Below are positions 17,723 through 26,546 of a stretch of DNA of 64,000 nucleotides, piece by piece. The notes below the pieces were generated by a model. That model saw nothing but the letters and a program-made list of their open reading frames with translations, did not search any database and was not told the DNA's origin. This DNA is from an uncultured Coriobacteriaceae bacterium. Lineage in GTDB: Bacteria > Actinomycetota > Coriobacteriia > Coriobacteriales > Eggerthellaceae. The translations under genes were made by a program, and so were the position numbers. Location: assembly GCA_902768975.1 (NCBI GenBank), contig CACXMZ010000007.1:115853-179852 (forward strand), in the 5' to 3' direction. The first letter of the stretch is position 1. Every line of letters starts with the position of its first letter.

Positions 17723-17906
17723 GCTCGTATTCTTTCGCTACGCCTTATACCTTCTCTGGCACGACTTGTCTTCCCTGCTATGGTAGCACCTCTAAATAAA
17801 TCCCCGACAAAAAATGAGATGAAACGCTGCACGCCTGAGTATAAAATATGTAACAAAGCGAATTCGTCGACGTATTTGAATACCGGCACAGCCGAAAGGA
17901 CATAAG
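17723..17906. promoter_or_regulatory. Divergent promoter region between oxidoreductase and RiPP precursor
   Basis: This 184-bp space separates two genes pointing apart. On the plus strand, TATAAA near 17840 is a possible -10 box for the peptide precursor, and GAAAGGA at about 17893 is its ribosome binding site. I see no clear operator palindrome. Confidence 0.4.
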
Positions 17907-18119
17907 ATGGACATCAACGACATTTCCCCTGAACTACAGGAAAAGGCGCGTGCCTGCCAGACGGTCGAAGAACTGCACGAACTCCTCAAAGAAGAAGGCA
18001 TGGAAATTCCTGACGAAGAACTTGAAGCTGTCGCAGGCGGTTCCTGGTGCAGCACCAAGCAGTGGCTCTGCGTGCCTGCCACGTGCCCCAATTTTACACC
18101 CCGGCCTTGCCCCAAATAA
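17907..18119 (+). CDS. RiPP precursor peptide with Nif11-type leader
   Basis: A 70-residue peptide. The leader ISPELQEKARACQTVEELHE continues into EEGMEIPDEELEAVAGG, the Nif11-derived (NHLP) leader pattern ending in the double-glycine cut site at residues 44-45. The core of 25 residues begins SWCSTKQWLC and holds four Cys (spacing x6, x4, x7), two Trp and five Pro. A C39-type exporter would cut after GG. The radical SAM maturase starts 36 bp downstream, so thioether or other C-H derived crosslinks at Cys are likely. The mature product cannot be predicted. RBS GAAAGGA precedes the ATG. Confidence 0.88.
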   Translation: MDINDISPELQEKARACQTVEELHELLKEEGMEIPDEELEAVAGGSWCSTKQWLCVPATCPNFTPRPCPK

Positions 18120-18155
18120 CGACCACGCCATACCTGCGGCAAATAAGGGCTAAAC

Positions 18156-19505
18156 GTGCTGAAGCATTCTCAATTCAACCACCTGGTTCAGATTCCAGGT
18201 GAAGAAGTGTGGGCGCTTTGCAACTTCCGCCGCAGTAGCATTATCAAGCTCAGTCCAGCACAAAAAAAGATCTTCGACCTCGCACCCTTTTTGCACGAAG
18301 ACGTCCTTAAGGATGTGCCCCTCGTGCACGTCTGGGAAGAGGGCGGCTTCTTGGTCGATGAAAACCTTGACGAAGTCGCCCAGCTGCGCGCTTCGGTCGA
18401 ACAATACCACCATGAATTTTCAAGCGGTGCGCAAAAGCGTTCGCTTGAATTGGTTGTTGCGGTTACTTCGGCATGTAATTTTGCCTGCCCCTATTGTTTC
18501 CAGGACCGCCGCGGTGGCCCCATGGCACCAGAAGTGCGTAGTGCGCTCGTGCGCTTTGTGGAACGGCGCCTCGCTTCGGGCAAGCACGACCATCTGGGCG
18601 TTGAATGGTTTGGGGGCGAGCCCTTACTGGCACCCGACATTATCGACGAACTGAGCACGCAGTTCATGAGTCTAGCGGAGCGCTTTGGTGTAGGCTACAG
18701 CGCCATGATCCACACGAATGGCTACCTGCTCGACCAGCCCATGGTTGACTTCCTGGAAGCACGCGCTGTGAAAGCTGCCATTGTGCCGCTTGACGGCATG
18801 GCTGAAGCCCACAACAAGACGCGCCACCTGCACGACGGAAGTCCGACCTTCGAGCGCATCATAGAAAACCTGCGAAGCATACGCACGTCCATGTTTGTGA
18901 ACGTACGCAACAACTTACACGTTGGCAGTCTGGATAATTTCGACGAGCTGTGCGAAACGATAGAGGCAATAGCTAAGGAAAATGGAACGAACATCCGCTG
19001 CAGCCCTGCTCGGATGCACCGAAATGCCGCAAGCACAGCCCGCGGGGACACGACTGAAATAATAACGCGGGACCAATATGAGCAAACACTTACGCGCGCA
19101 GACCTTCCTGCCAAAATGAAAGTCTTCTACCCCAGGCTTTTCCCCTGTGTGGCGGCACTCGCCAACGAAATGTACATCGACGATTTGGGCAATATTTACC
19201 CGCACTGCAGCACGTATTCGGTCGACCCAACGCGCGCGGTAGGCAATGTACTCGACGAAGACGCAGGTGGTCCAGACGCCTGGCTTACCAGGATTGAAGA
19301 AGCAGCGCGCTCCTACCGCTTCCCCAGCGACCAGCAAAAATGCCTTGCCTGTAAGTACTTACCGTGCTGCCTGGGTGGATGCCCCATAGACCGCATTTTG
19401 ACGGGCGAAGCGCAATGCCCGGCAGAACTCTTTGACCCCGACGGCTTTGTGCTTAGCTCCTTGGAAAGGCACTCTGAAGACGGTAACTTTATTAAGACGA
19501 AATGA
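18156..19505 (+). CDS. Radical SAM/SPASM peptide maturase
   Basis: This 449-residue protein begins with a region of about 95 residues typical of the N-terminus of peptide-modifying radical SAM enzymes. Then come the SAM motif SACNFACPYCF (C107, C111, C114), GGEPLLAPD, and a C-terminal SPASM region with YPHCSTY, CLACKYLPCCLGGCP and a final Cys, enough for two auxiliary [4Fe-4S] clusters. It should modify the core of the upstream precursor, probably making Cys-based thioethers as in sactipeptides or ranthipeptides. The start is a GTG with AAGGGC upstream. An ATG is missing nearby. Confidence 0.88.
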   Translation: MLKHSQFNHLVQIPGEEVWALCNFRRSSIIKLSPAQKKIFDLAPFLHEDVLKDVPLVHVWEEGGFLVDENLDEVAQLRASVEQYHHEFSSGAQKRSLELVVAVTSACNFACPYCFQDRRGGPMAPEVRSALVRFVERRLASGKHDHLGVEWFGGEPLLAPDIIDELSTQFMSLAERFGVGYSAMIHTNGYLLDQPMVDFLEARAVKAAIVPLDGMAEAHNKTRHLHDGSPTFERIIENLRSIRTSMFVNVRNNLHVGSLDNFDELCETIEAIAKENGTNIRCSPARMHRNAASTARGDTTEIITRDQYEQTLTRADLPAKMKVFYPRLFPCVAALANEMYIDDLGNIYPHCSTYSVDPTRAVGNVLDEDAGGPDAWLTRIEEAARSYRFPSDQQKCLACKYLPCCLGGCPIDRILTGEAQCPAELFDPDGFVLSSLERHSEDGNFIKTK

Positions 19506-19528
19506 AACCAAGGCGCGTATAATATGAC

Positions 19529-19569
19529 AGCAAGGAAACAGATGGCGCAATGTCTTAGGTTTCCTTGCT
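19529..19569 (+). terminator. Hairpin downstream of the radical SAM gene
   Basis: AGCAAGGAAAC and GTTTCCTTGCT form perfect 11-bp arms around a 19-nt loop, 24 bp after the stop codon. No T-run follows, so it could be a weak terminator or an RNA-stabilising stem between the maturase and the small zinc-ribbon gene. A TATAAT at 19518 just ahead of it may be a separate promoter. Confidence 0.5.
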
Positions 19570-19656
19570 ACGAACATGCTTAAAGCGTATGATAAAGAAG
19601 ACATGCGGTAGGGCATGAACGAAACGTCAAGCGATGCAAAAGAGAGAGGAGTCGCT

Positions 19657-19854
19657 ATGTGTTTTAGGCCAAGTGCATTAGCAGGAGAAGAATCCCAGGT
19701 TCAGATGGGGACGTGCCCAAGCTGCGGGATGCCCGTGGCAGCAAGTGTAGGCATTGAGGCTGGCGTCTGCCCTCATTGCGGCAAGCCCATTCCTTCCAAG
19801 CCTGAAGGTGGAGCGGCGCCTGCGGACCCAACTCAGAACACCAAGATTCTGTAG
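19657..19854 (+). CDS. Small double zinc-ribbon protein, MCFRPSA type (second copy)
   Basis: This 65-residue protein starts MCFRPSA, has CPSCGMPV and CPHCGKPIP knuckles and ends TKIL, like its paralogue at 916-1113. I chose the ATG at 19657 because the conserved MCFRPSA start is there and GAGAGGAG lies upstream; the frame does open earlier at 19615. It is the last gene of the plus-strand RiPP group. Whether it serves that cluster or sits there by chance is unclear, since the other copy is far from any peptide gene. Confidence 0.72.
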   Translation: MCFRPSALAGEESQVQMGTCPSCGMPVAASVGIEAGVCPHCGKPIPSKPEGGAAPADPTQNTKIL

Positions 19855-19890
19855 TTGCAAACTAACCGAATTACAAATCTAAAATACGAT

Positions 19891-19910
19891 AGCCGGCCAT
19901 CGTGCCGGCT
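19891..19910. terminator. Short GC hairpin between convergent genes
   Basis: AGCCGGC-CATCGT-GCCGGCT forms a 7-bp stem followed by TTCG on the plus strand. It lies between the plus-strand zinc-ribbon gene and the minus-strand M13 peptidase gene and could end both transcripts. Confidence 0.6.
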
Positions 19911-19925
19911 TTCGTCAATGTGGGG

Positions 19926-22133
19926 CTAGTTCGAGTTTTCTCCCCACAAAGCAAGGCGGTTTTCAGGGGCAAGATACATCGTATTGCCTTCACGCACGCC
20001 ATAAGTGGCATAGAATTCTTCGAACATCTGAGAGTTCACATTTACCCGCTGATGGTTCAGGGGGTGTGCGTCAATGTTTAAGATGTCCATGTAGGCAGGC
20101 GCATACACTACCGCCCATGAATTCGCAAAAGAGCCATACAGTTTTTCATAGTCGAAACCTTCGATGGCGCGGGCGCGCTCGAGAATAACCTGCATGCCAC
20201 AGAGGTCCGCTGTGGCTTCGGCGCTTTTAAGCGTACCGTCGACATGCGAACCAGGCATAATTTCGAAGCTTGCATAGTAGCTGGCAAGGGCCTCGCGCTT
20301 TTCAACGAAGGCTTGCGCGTCTTCTTCGGTAAACACAGCAGTGGGTTCGCCAAAGGCATTGAACTGGCTTCCCGTATAGTCGAAGGCGTGGCTGATTTCA
20401 TGGCCAATGGTAAAACCTATGCCTGCAAGCAATTCTTCTGTGCTCATGCTTTCGCTATACGAAGCGCTCGTAATATAACCAGGGAAGATATTCATAGAAT
20501 TGCTAATCGCGTCATAATAACAATTCTGCGTCGTGGGACGCGCGTAGAGCCAGGTGGCACTTGCGCGTGCAGGCTGCCCTACCAGCTTCGCTTCCTGGGC
20601 GTCGTTGTAGGCCTTGAGTGCCAGGTAATTTCCCAGGAGGGTGCCGCCTTCTTCGCTTGGCGTGAGACGCAGTTCGCTATAGTCGTAATAGCCACCGTCG
20701 GGGTGCAAGACGTTCAGAGCCATGTTGTCAATTTTGTCGATAACGTTTTCACGCGACTGCTCATTAAGCCAAGATGTTTCGCCAATAAGTTCGATATAGG
20801 AGTCGATGAGTTCGTTGGTAAGCTTGTCCAAATTGCTGGAAACCTGGTCGCCCAAATGCTGTTCAACATAGGTTTTGGCGAGCAGCTGCGTGAAGGTTTC
20901 CTTTCGGTCGCAGGCCGCATAAGCGGATTCATCTGCGTCTAAATCTTCTGTACCCATACGTGCACGGGTGGCTGTATAGAAGGAAGGCGCAATGAAGTCC
21001 GCACATTCGCGCAGGACCTTTACTTCGGTCATGGCGCGCAGGAGTTCAAAGTTTTCTTCAGTCCATACGCTATTAAACGACGAAAGCCATGCCGGATACA
21101 TGACGATGACCGAGTCAGTTTTTCCTTCGCCTAACTTCGCGAGCGTTTCGCGCAACGGGTAGTTGGGGCAAGCCGCTTCCAATTCGTCGAGGCTTAAGGC
21201 CTTTACTGCTTCGGCCTGTGCCCCGTATTCGGCATGCAAATATTGGCTGGGGTTGTCTTCTTTGCCGTATTGCTTTTCGAGTTCAAACATGCGGGTGGCC
21301 ATTTCAAGGCCCTGCTCTACGTCTTCAGCAAGGGAAACGAGCATAAGGTCACCCGCAACGAAGTTCATCGGCTGCGACTTCATTACGTCGTAGGCGGCCT
21401 GGGTTGTTTCGTCGGGCGCGTCCTGGTAAATGATGGGGTCGCTTTCTTCGTTAGTGAAAAGCATATGCGGCATAATGGCCACACTCATGTTCGACTTCAT
21501 GTCTATGGCGCTCACGGTGGTGTCGATCCAGGGGCTAAAGGGGAAGCTTTCGGAAAGCAGGAGTTCTTCAAGTTCACTGAGCGACTGCGTTTCGGAAACG
21601 GCCTTTAAGTAGGGCTTGAGTTCTTCGGCGCCCGCTGCTTCACGCGCTTCGATGTCGGCTGCTTGGTTATAGAAAATACGGAGCTGTTCGAGTTCGGCAC
21701 TTTCGATCGAAGTGTCTTTGATGGTCTTTGTCACCGCGGCTTGCAGTTCGCCCTGCGTTTCGTATCTCGGCGAAGCATAGGGGTCTTCCTGGTGGGATGC
21801 AGCAAAGTCGTAGTTGTAATGCAGGTAGAGGTCGTCTGCGGCTTCAGGAGCAGCTTCCGGTAAATTGCCCGTGAATACGCTCGCCACCCAGGGCGAACCA
21901 TAGAGAGCGGCTTGCGCTTCTGCGCCACTGGAAGCTTCCGCCTGGCTACTGCTTACAGCTTCCGCTTGCGCACTCGTACTAGCTTCCGCCTGCACGCTGG
22001 CAGAGCTTTCCGCGGCAGCACTTGCGGAAGAGGGCGCTTGGCCTTGCTGGGCACACGCGGCAAGACTTACCGCCAGCGCGAGGGCACATACCAACACGGC
22101 TGCAAGGCGCAGTCCATTCAATTGTTTAGGCAT
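19926..22133 (-). CDS. M13-family zinc metallopeptidase, lipoprotein
   Basis: This protein of about 735 residues carries a lipoprotein signal with lipobox SLAAC, then a long Ala/Ser/Glu/Gln linker and a neprilysin/PepO-type M13 domain. The zinc motif HEISHAFD and the third-ligand region SAEATADLCG are both present. It should act outside the membrane on short peptides. The start ATG at 22133 is preceded by AAGGAG; a TTG start at 22151 would include that ribosome binding site and is rejected. It lies 27 bp downstream of the exporter genes on the same strand, so it may trim the exported RiPP or degrade it. Confidence 0.88.
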   Translation of the reverse strand: MPKQLNGLRLAAVLVCALALAVSLAACAQQGQAPSSASAAAESSASVQAEASTSAQAEAVSSSQAEASSGAEAQAALYGSPWVASVFTGNLPEAAPEAADDLYLHYNYDFAASHQEDPYASPRYETQGELQAAVTKTIKDTSIESAELEQLRIFYNQAADIEAREAAGAEELKPYLKAVSETQSLSELEELLLSESFPFSPWIDTTVSAIDMKSNMSVAIMPHMLFTNEESDPIIYQDAPDETTQAAYDVMKSQPMNFVAGDLMLVSLAEDVEQGLEMATRMFELEKQYGKEDNPSQYLHAEYGAQAEAVKALSLDELEAACPNYPLRETLAKLGEGKTDSVIVMYPAWLSSFNSVWTEENFELLRAMTEVKVLRECADFIAPSFYTATRARMGTEDLDADESAYAACDRKETFTQLLAKTYVEQHLGDQVSSNLDKLTNELIDSYIELIGETSWLNEQSRENVIDKIDNMALNVLHPDGGYYDYSELRLTPSEEGGTLLGNYLALKAYNDAQEAKLVGQPARASATWLYARPTTQNCYYDAISNSMNIFPGYITSASYSESMSTEELLAGIGFTIGHEISHAFDYTGSQFNAFGEPTAVFTEEDAQAFVEKREALASYYASFEIMPGSHVDGTLKSAEATADLCGMQVILERARAIEGFDYEKLYGSFANSWAVVYAPAYMDILNIDAHPLNHQRVNVNSQMFEEFYATYGVREGNTMYLAPENRLALWGENSN

Positions 22134-22160
22134 AAAAGGCTCCTTGTTCAACTTCGGACA

Positions 22161-24341
22161 CTAAGTATCGAGGCGCTGGCGTTCAACCAGTTCGGCAAAG
22201 CGGCCGCCTGCTTCGATGAGTTCGTCGTAGGTGCCATCTTCAACAATGTGGCCGTTTTCCAGGAAGAGGATGCGGTCACAATTCTTGATGGTAGACAGGC
22301 GATGCGCAATAACAATGCGCGTGCAATTGAGCGAGTCGAGGGCTTCAGCAACCTGTTTTTGCGTGCGGTTGTCCAAGGCGCTCGTCGCTTCGTCGAAGAT
22401 AAGAACCTTGGGCTTGGGCGCCACGGCGCGCGCTATCATGATGCGCTGCTTCTGACCGCCCGAAATACCACCGCTGCCTTCCGAAATCATGGTCTGCATG
22501 CCCATGGGCATGGCGCGAATGTCGTCGGCAATGCCAGCAATTTCGGCAGCTTCCCATGCTTCTTCTTCAGTCAGGTGGGGCGCCGAAATGCTAATGTTCG
22601 AGAAGATGTCTTCCTGGAACAGGGTGCCGTCCTGCGTAACCGCGCCAATGCGGCGGCGCAGCGAACGGCGGTCGAGGTTGGTCATGTCTTTGCCGTCGTA
22701 GTAGATGGCGCCTTTGTCGGGCGTTTCGAAGCCCAGCATAAGGCGTACCAGCGTCGACTTACCGCAGCCAGACTTGCCCACTATGGCCACGTATTCGCCC
22801 GAGCGAATGGTTAGGTTCAGGCCTTCAAGCACATAGGGCGACTCTTCGTTGTAGCGGAAATATACGTCGTTGAATTCAATGCGCCCGTACAAATTCGTAA
22901 GCACTTCGTTGTTCTGCGAAACTTCGGGCACTGCTTTCAAAATGGGTTCGACCATGTCCAGAATAGGCTGGATTTGCGCAAGGGAACGCACCACATTTGC
23001 CAGCGACATAAAGGCACCCATAACCATGCCGTAGGCTGCATAGAAGGCAATGTATTCCGAAGGACTTACGCCGCTTACGGTTGCCAGGTAGTACAAGGTG
23101 AGAGCACCTGCCAGCGAAATGGCGGTAATAATGGCAGGGCTAATCTTAAGGAACAGGGGCGGGTTGTACTGCAGTTCGGCACTCTTCGTATACGACTTTG
23201 CCCACTGCGAAAATGCCCGCTTTTCAGCACCCGCCAGCTTAATTTTCTGCACGCCATAAATCATGGCGAAGCTCTTACCGTTTTCCTTGGCGCTGTAGTT
23301 CATCTGGCGTCGTGAAATGCGCATTTGCACGATGGATGTGGCAAGGGTGACCAGGACGGTTACCACAATAATGAGCACGGCGGGCAGCATGAGGCTCGGT
23401 GCGAATTGACCAATCTGGAACACGTAGAGCAACGAGAACAGGGCGGTTATACCAAGCGAAATGGTATTCGACACAATAAGGTTCACGAGCTGTTGAACCG
23501 AAGAAACGCGGCTCGCCAGTTCGCCCGAACTATACTTGCGGAAGAAGGACGTTGGCAGGCTCAAGATGCGCATCATAAAGGCCGAAGCAACGGGCAGCGC
23601 CGTTTTTGTTTGAATACGATTGACCGCCACTTCACGCGACGCCTTAATGAGCTGTTGGGAAATGCTAGTGCACAGCAAGAGGGCTGCCGTGGCCCACAAA
23701 AGGGCGAAGCTGTTGCTTTGTACCACGAAGCCGGTGAGCGCCTTGGCAAGCAAGGGCAAAAGCAAGCCTGTGAGCGTTACCAGCAGCGACATGCCTACAA
23801 GCAGTCCAATGTCGGCTGCGTTTAGGCACTGGCGCATATAGTCCAGCAAGTCCGTCACACCTAATTCGCCGAGGGGCAAAGGACGGTAGAAACAGCGCGC
23901 TTCGGGAGCGAAGCTCTTTGCGCTTGCCTTGTCGACGTTGACCTTATTGCCAGACGCGTCGCGGAACCAATAGCCCTGGAAGGCCTTCGGGAACAGAGGC
24001 ACAGGGGCCCCGTCTTCAGCGCGGTAAGCAATAAGCGGACCGAAGGAGTCCTTATACCAGTCTTCCGAAAGCGCCACCATACGGTGCATAATGCCATGGG
24101 GGCGCAGGGCGTATTCCAGCTGTTCGTCGGGGTCGGTAATACTATTGGGAATGTCGACAGGGTTGATGCGGTAGAACTTCAAGATGTCGTCGACCGCTTC
24201 CTTGGTCACAATATGTTCGCTGGCCATAGTACCCGCACCAGTAGCGCCCACGACCGCCGAGGCCATGCGGATAATAGAGTCTTCAAACTGTACTTGGTCG
24301 CCACGTTTACGCTGCCGTACCTGGTCGTCTTGTAAGCCCAT
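22161..24341 (-). CDS. NHLM-type peptide export ABC transporter, ATPase/permease without peptidase
   Basis: About 726 residues: an N-terminal region of about 160 residues that is not a C39 protease, then a six-span exporter membrane domain and an ATPase with Walker A GKSGCGKST, signature GGISGGQKQR and Walker B VLIFDEATSALD. This layout fits the NHLM bacteriocin-system second ABC protein (TIGR03797 type). With the C39-bearing neighbour it likely forms a heterodimeric exporter. The ATG at 24341 has AGGAGG upstream inside the end of the preceding gene; a GTG at 24347 is the alternative. Confidence 0.87.
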   Translation of the reverse strand: MGLQDDQVRQRKRGDQVQFEDSIIRMASAVVGATGAGTMASEHIVTKEAVDDILKFYRINPVDIPNSITDPDEQLEYALRPHGIMHRMVALSEDWYKDSFGPLIAYRAEDGAPVPLFPKAFQGYWFRDASGNKVNVDKASAKSFAPEARCFYRPLPLGELGVTDLLDYMRQCLNAADIGLLVGMSLLVTLTGLLLPLLAKALTGFVVQSNSFALLWATAALLLCTSISQQLIKASREVAVNRIQTKTALPVASAFMMRILSLPTSFFRKYSSGELASRVSSVQQLVNLIVSNTISLGITALFSLLYVFQIGQFAPSLMLPAVLIIVVTVLVTLATSIVQMRISRRQMNYSAKENGKSFAMIYGVQKIKLAGAEKRAFSQWAKSYTKSAELQYNPPLFLKISPAIITAISLAGALTLYYLATVSGVSPSEYIAFYAAYGMVMGAFMSLANVVRSLAQIQPILDMVEPILKAVPEVSQNNEVLTNLYGRIEFNDVYFRYNEESPYVLEGLNLTIRSGEYVAIVGKSGCGKSTLVRLMLGFETPDKGAIYYDGKDMTNLDRRSLRRRIGAVTQDGTLFQEDIFSNISISAPHLTEEEAWEAAEIAGIADDIRAMPMGMQTMISEGSGGISGGQKQRIMIARAVAPKPKVLIFDEATSALDNRTQKQVAEALDSLNCTRIVIAHRLSTIKNCDRILFLENGHIVEDGTYDELIEAGGRFAELVERQRLDT

Positions 24342-24353
24342 ATCCACCTCCTC

Positions 24354-26528
24354 CTAGTCGTTCGTTACCAATTCGGTGTACACGCCACCAGCCGCATACA
24401 GTTCTTCATGTGTGCCGCGCTCAACCACCTTGCCGGCGTCGAGCACGATAATTTCGTCGCAGTCGCGGATGGTGGAAAGGCGGTGCGCCACCATAATGCA
24501 GGTAATGCCGCGGTCGACCACAGCCTGAACCACTTCGTATTCTGTTTTGGCGTCAAGCGCACTCGTGGCTTCGTCCATAACCACCACGAGCGGGTCTTGC
24601 GCAAGCACGCGGGCAATTTCAAGGCGCTGGCGTTGGCCACCGGAAAGGTCGCGGCCGCCTTCAAGCAGCATGCCGCCATAGCCGCCTTCGCGCGCCATGA
24701 TGTCGTCGTGAATTTGAGCGTCGCGGGCCGCCATGATTACTTCGAAGTCTTCAATGGTGTCGTCCCACATACGAATATTGTTGGCGATGGTGTCTTCAAA
24801 CAAGATGATGTCTTGGTCCACCACGGCAACCGAACCGGTAAACACACTACGGTCGATTTCTGAAATGGGCGTGTCGTCGAACAGGATTTCCCCGCTCCAG
24901 GGCTGGTAGAGGCCAGCAATGAGCTTGGCAATGGTCGACTTGCCGCAACCAGACGGGCCCACCAATGCCACGCGGCTCCCCGGTTCTAGGCACATTGAAA
25001 AATCTTTGATGAGCGGTTCGGCAAGTTTCGCATAACCAAAGGTGACATTCTTCAGTTCCACCTTGCCTTCAAGCTTGCCATATTCGGCTTCTTCGCTTAA
25101 GGGGTCGTCGCGATAGTTAATGTCTTCGGGGTATTCCATGACGTCTTCGACGCGTTCAATTTGCGTGCGCATTTCCTGCAGGGTTTGACCTGCGCTTACC
25201 ATGGTCATGGCGGGGTTCATGAACAGCTGCAAATAGCCTTGGAAGGCCATGACCATACCAAGCGAAAATTCTCCCCTCATAACCAAGAAGACGCCCAGCA
25301 CGAGCACGGCATAGTTCGCAAGGCTGGCCAAAAAGCCTGGGACCATGCCCAGGTATAAATTAAGGCTGGCGAAGCGTACCATGGCGGTATTAACGGCAGC
25401 TTGGTAACCTGCCCATTTCGCGAAGTAGCCATTTTCGGCACCCGAAGCCTTGATGGTTTCTATCATCTGAATGCCGGAAACCGTGGTCGAATTCAGCTTG
25501 CCCGTGTCGCGCATTTGAACGCGGGTAATATTGACGCGCTTACGTGAAATATAGCTGGCGACGAAGGTATTGATAATGATGGCAAGCAAGCCCACCAGGG
25601 TAAGCACGAGGGAATAGCGCACCATAACGACCAGGTAAAACACCATCATGGCGGCATTCAGTATGAGCGGCGTGAAGGTGTTAACAAGCGTTTCGGCGAT
25701 GACTGCATTGGTGGCCTTGCGCTGCTGAATGTCGCCCGCAAGACGCTGGGAGAAAAATTCCATGGGCATGCGCAGGACCTTCCACATGAAGGTACTGCTG
25801 CCAATGATGGCCATCTTGCCATTTATCTTGAGCGAGTAAATGGACTTCACGGCATCGACGGTTACCTGGAGTATGCCTATGCAGGCAAGAAGCGTAATGA
25901 AGGGCACGAGCAGTTCGCGGTTTTCGCCTGTCAGCAGATTGTCCATGAAGAAGCGGGTAAAGGCCGGGTTGACCATTTCAAAGAGGTAGCCAACGGCGGT
26001 CGTGAGCGCCACGAAGGCCACCGCTGCGCCCGCCCCCTTCAGGCGCTTTCGCGCAAAGTCGACAGCACTGCGGCGCTTCCCCGAAGTTTCAAAGCCTTCC
26101 GCGGGCGAAAATAAAATACAGGCGTTGCTAAATGAACGCTTGAATTCGTCGACCGTAATCCTGAGCGAGCCCTTGGCGGGGTCGTTGATGAAAACGTGGT
26201 TGCCCCTCGTGCCGCAATAGACCACATAGTTGACGCGGTTCCAGAGCACGATACAGGGTAAGGTCCCCTTTTCTTGGAGCGACTCGAAGGTGCACTGATA
26301 GTCCACGGCTTCCATGCCGTAGCTGCGGGCAGCTGCCACGATGTTTTCTATCTTGGTTCCGTCGCGCGAAACGCCACAGTCAGCGCGCACCTGTTCGAGC
26401 GGGAGCCACTTTTCGTAGTAGGCCATAATCATGGCAAGGGCAGCGGCGCCGCATTCAAGCGACTCCATCTGCATAACAACAGGCACCTTAACGACGCCTG
26501 AAGTTGCTGGTTGCATGGCCGTACTCAC
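24354..26528 (-). CDS. NHLM-type peptidase-containing ABC exporter (C39 domain)
   Basis: This 724-residue protein has a C39 double-glycine protease at residues 1-150, with catalytic Cys in MESLECGAAAL and His/Asp in NHVFINDPAKG. A six-span membrane domain and a full ATPase follow (GPSGCGKST, DLSGGQRQR, VVVMDEATSALD). It matches the TIGR03796-type transporter that removes Nif11 leaders after GG and exports the core. Its natural client is the precursor at 17907, which ends its leader in GG. It is followed 12 bp later by the partner ABC gene. Confidence 0.9.
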   Translation of the reverse strand: MSTAMQPATSGVVKVPVVMQMESLECGAAALAMIMAYYEKWLPLEQVRADCGVSRDGTKIENIVAAARSYGMEAVDYQCTFESLQEKGTLPCIVLWNRVNYVVYCGTRGNHVFINDPAKGSLRITVDEFKRSFSNACILFSPAEGFETSGKRRSAVDFARKRLKGAGAAVAFVALTTAVGYLFEMVNPAFTRFFMDNLLTGENRELLVPFITLLACIGILQVTVDAVKSIYSLKINGKMAIIGSSTFMWKVLRMPMEFFSQRLAGDIQQRKATNAVIAETLVNTFTPLILNAAMMVFYLVVMVRYSLVLTLVGLLAIIINTFVASYISRKRVNITRVQMRDTGKLNSTTVSGIQMIETIKASGAENGYFAKWAGYQAAVNTAMVRFASLNLYLGMVPGFLASLANYAVLVLGVFLVMRGEFSLGMVMAFQGYLQLFMNPAMTMVSAGQTLQEMRTQIERVEDVMEYPEDINYRDDPLSEEAEYGKLEGKVELKNVTFGYAKLAEPLIKDFSMCLEPGSRVALVGPSGCGKSTIAKLIAGLYQPWSGEILFDDTPISEIDRSVFTGSVAVVDQDIILFEDTIANNIRMWDDTIEDFEVIMAARDAQIHDDIMAREGGYGGMLLEGGRDLSGGQRQRLEIARVLAQDPLVVVMDEATSALDAKTEYEVVQAVVDRGITCIMVAHRLSTIRDCDEIIVLDAGKVVERGTHEELYAAGGVYTELVTND

Positions 26529-26546
26529 GATTGAACACCCGTTTTG

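Noticed and set aside
22133..22151. M13 peptidase start at TTG 22151
   Set aside because: The six added codons contain the AAGGAG ribosome binding site of the ATG at 22133.
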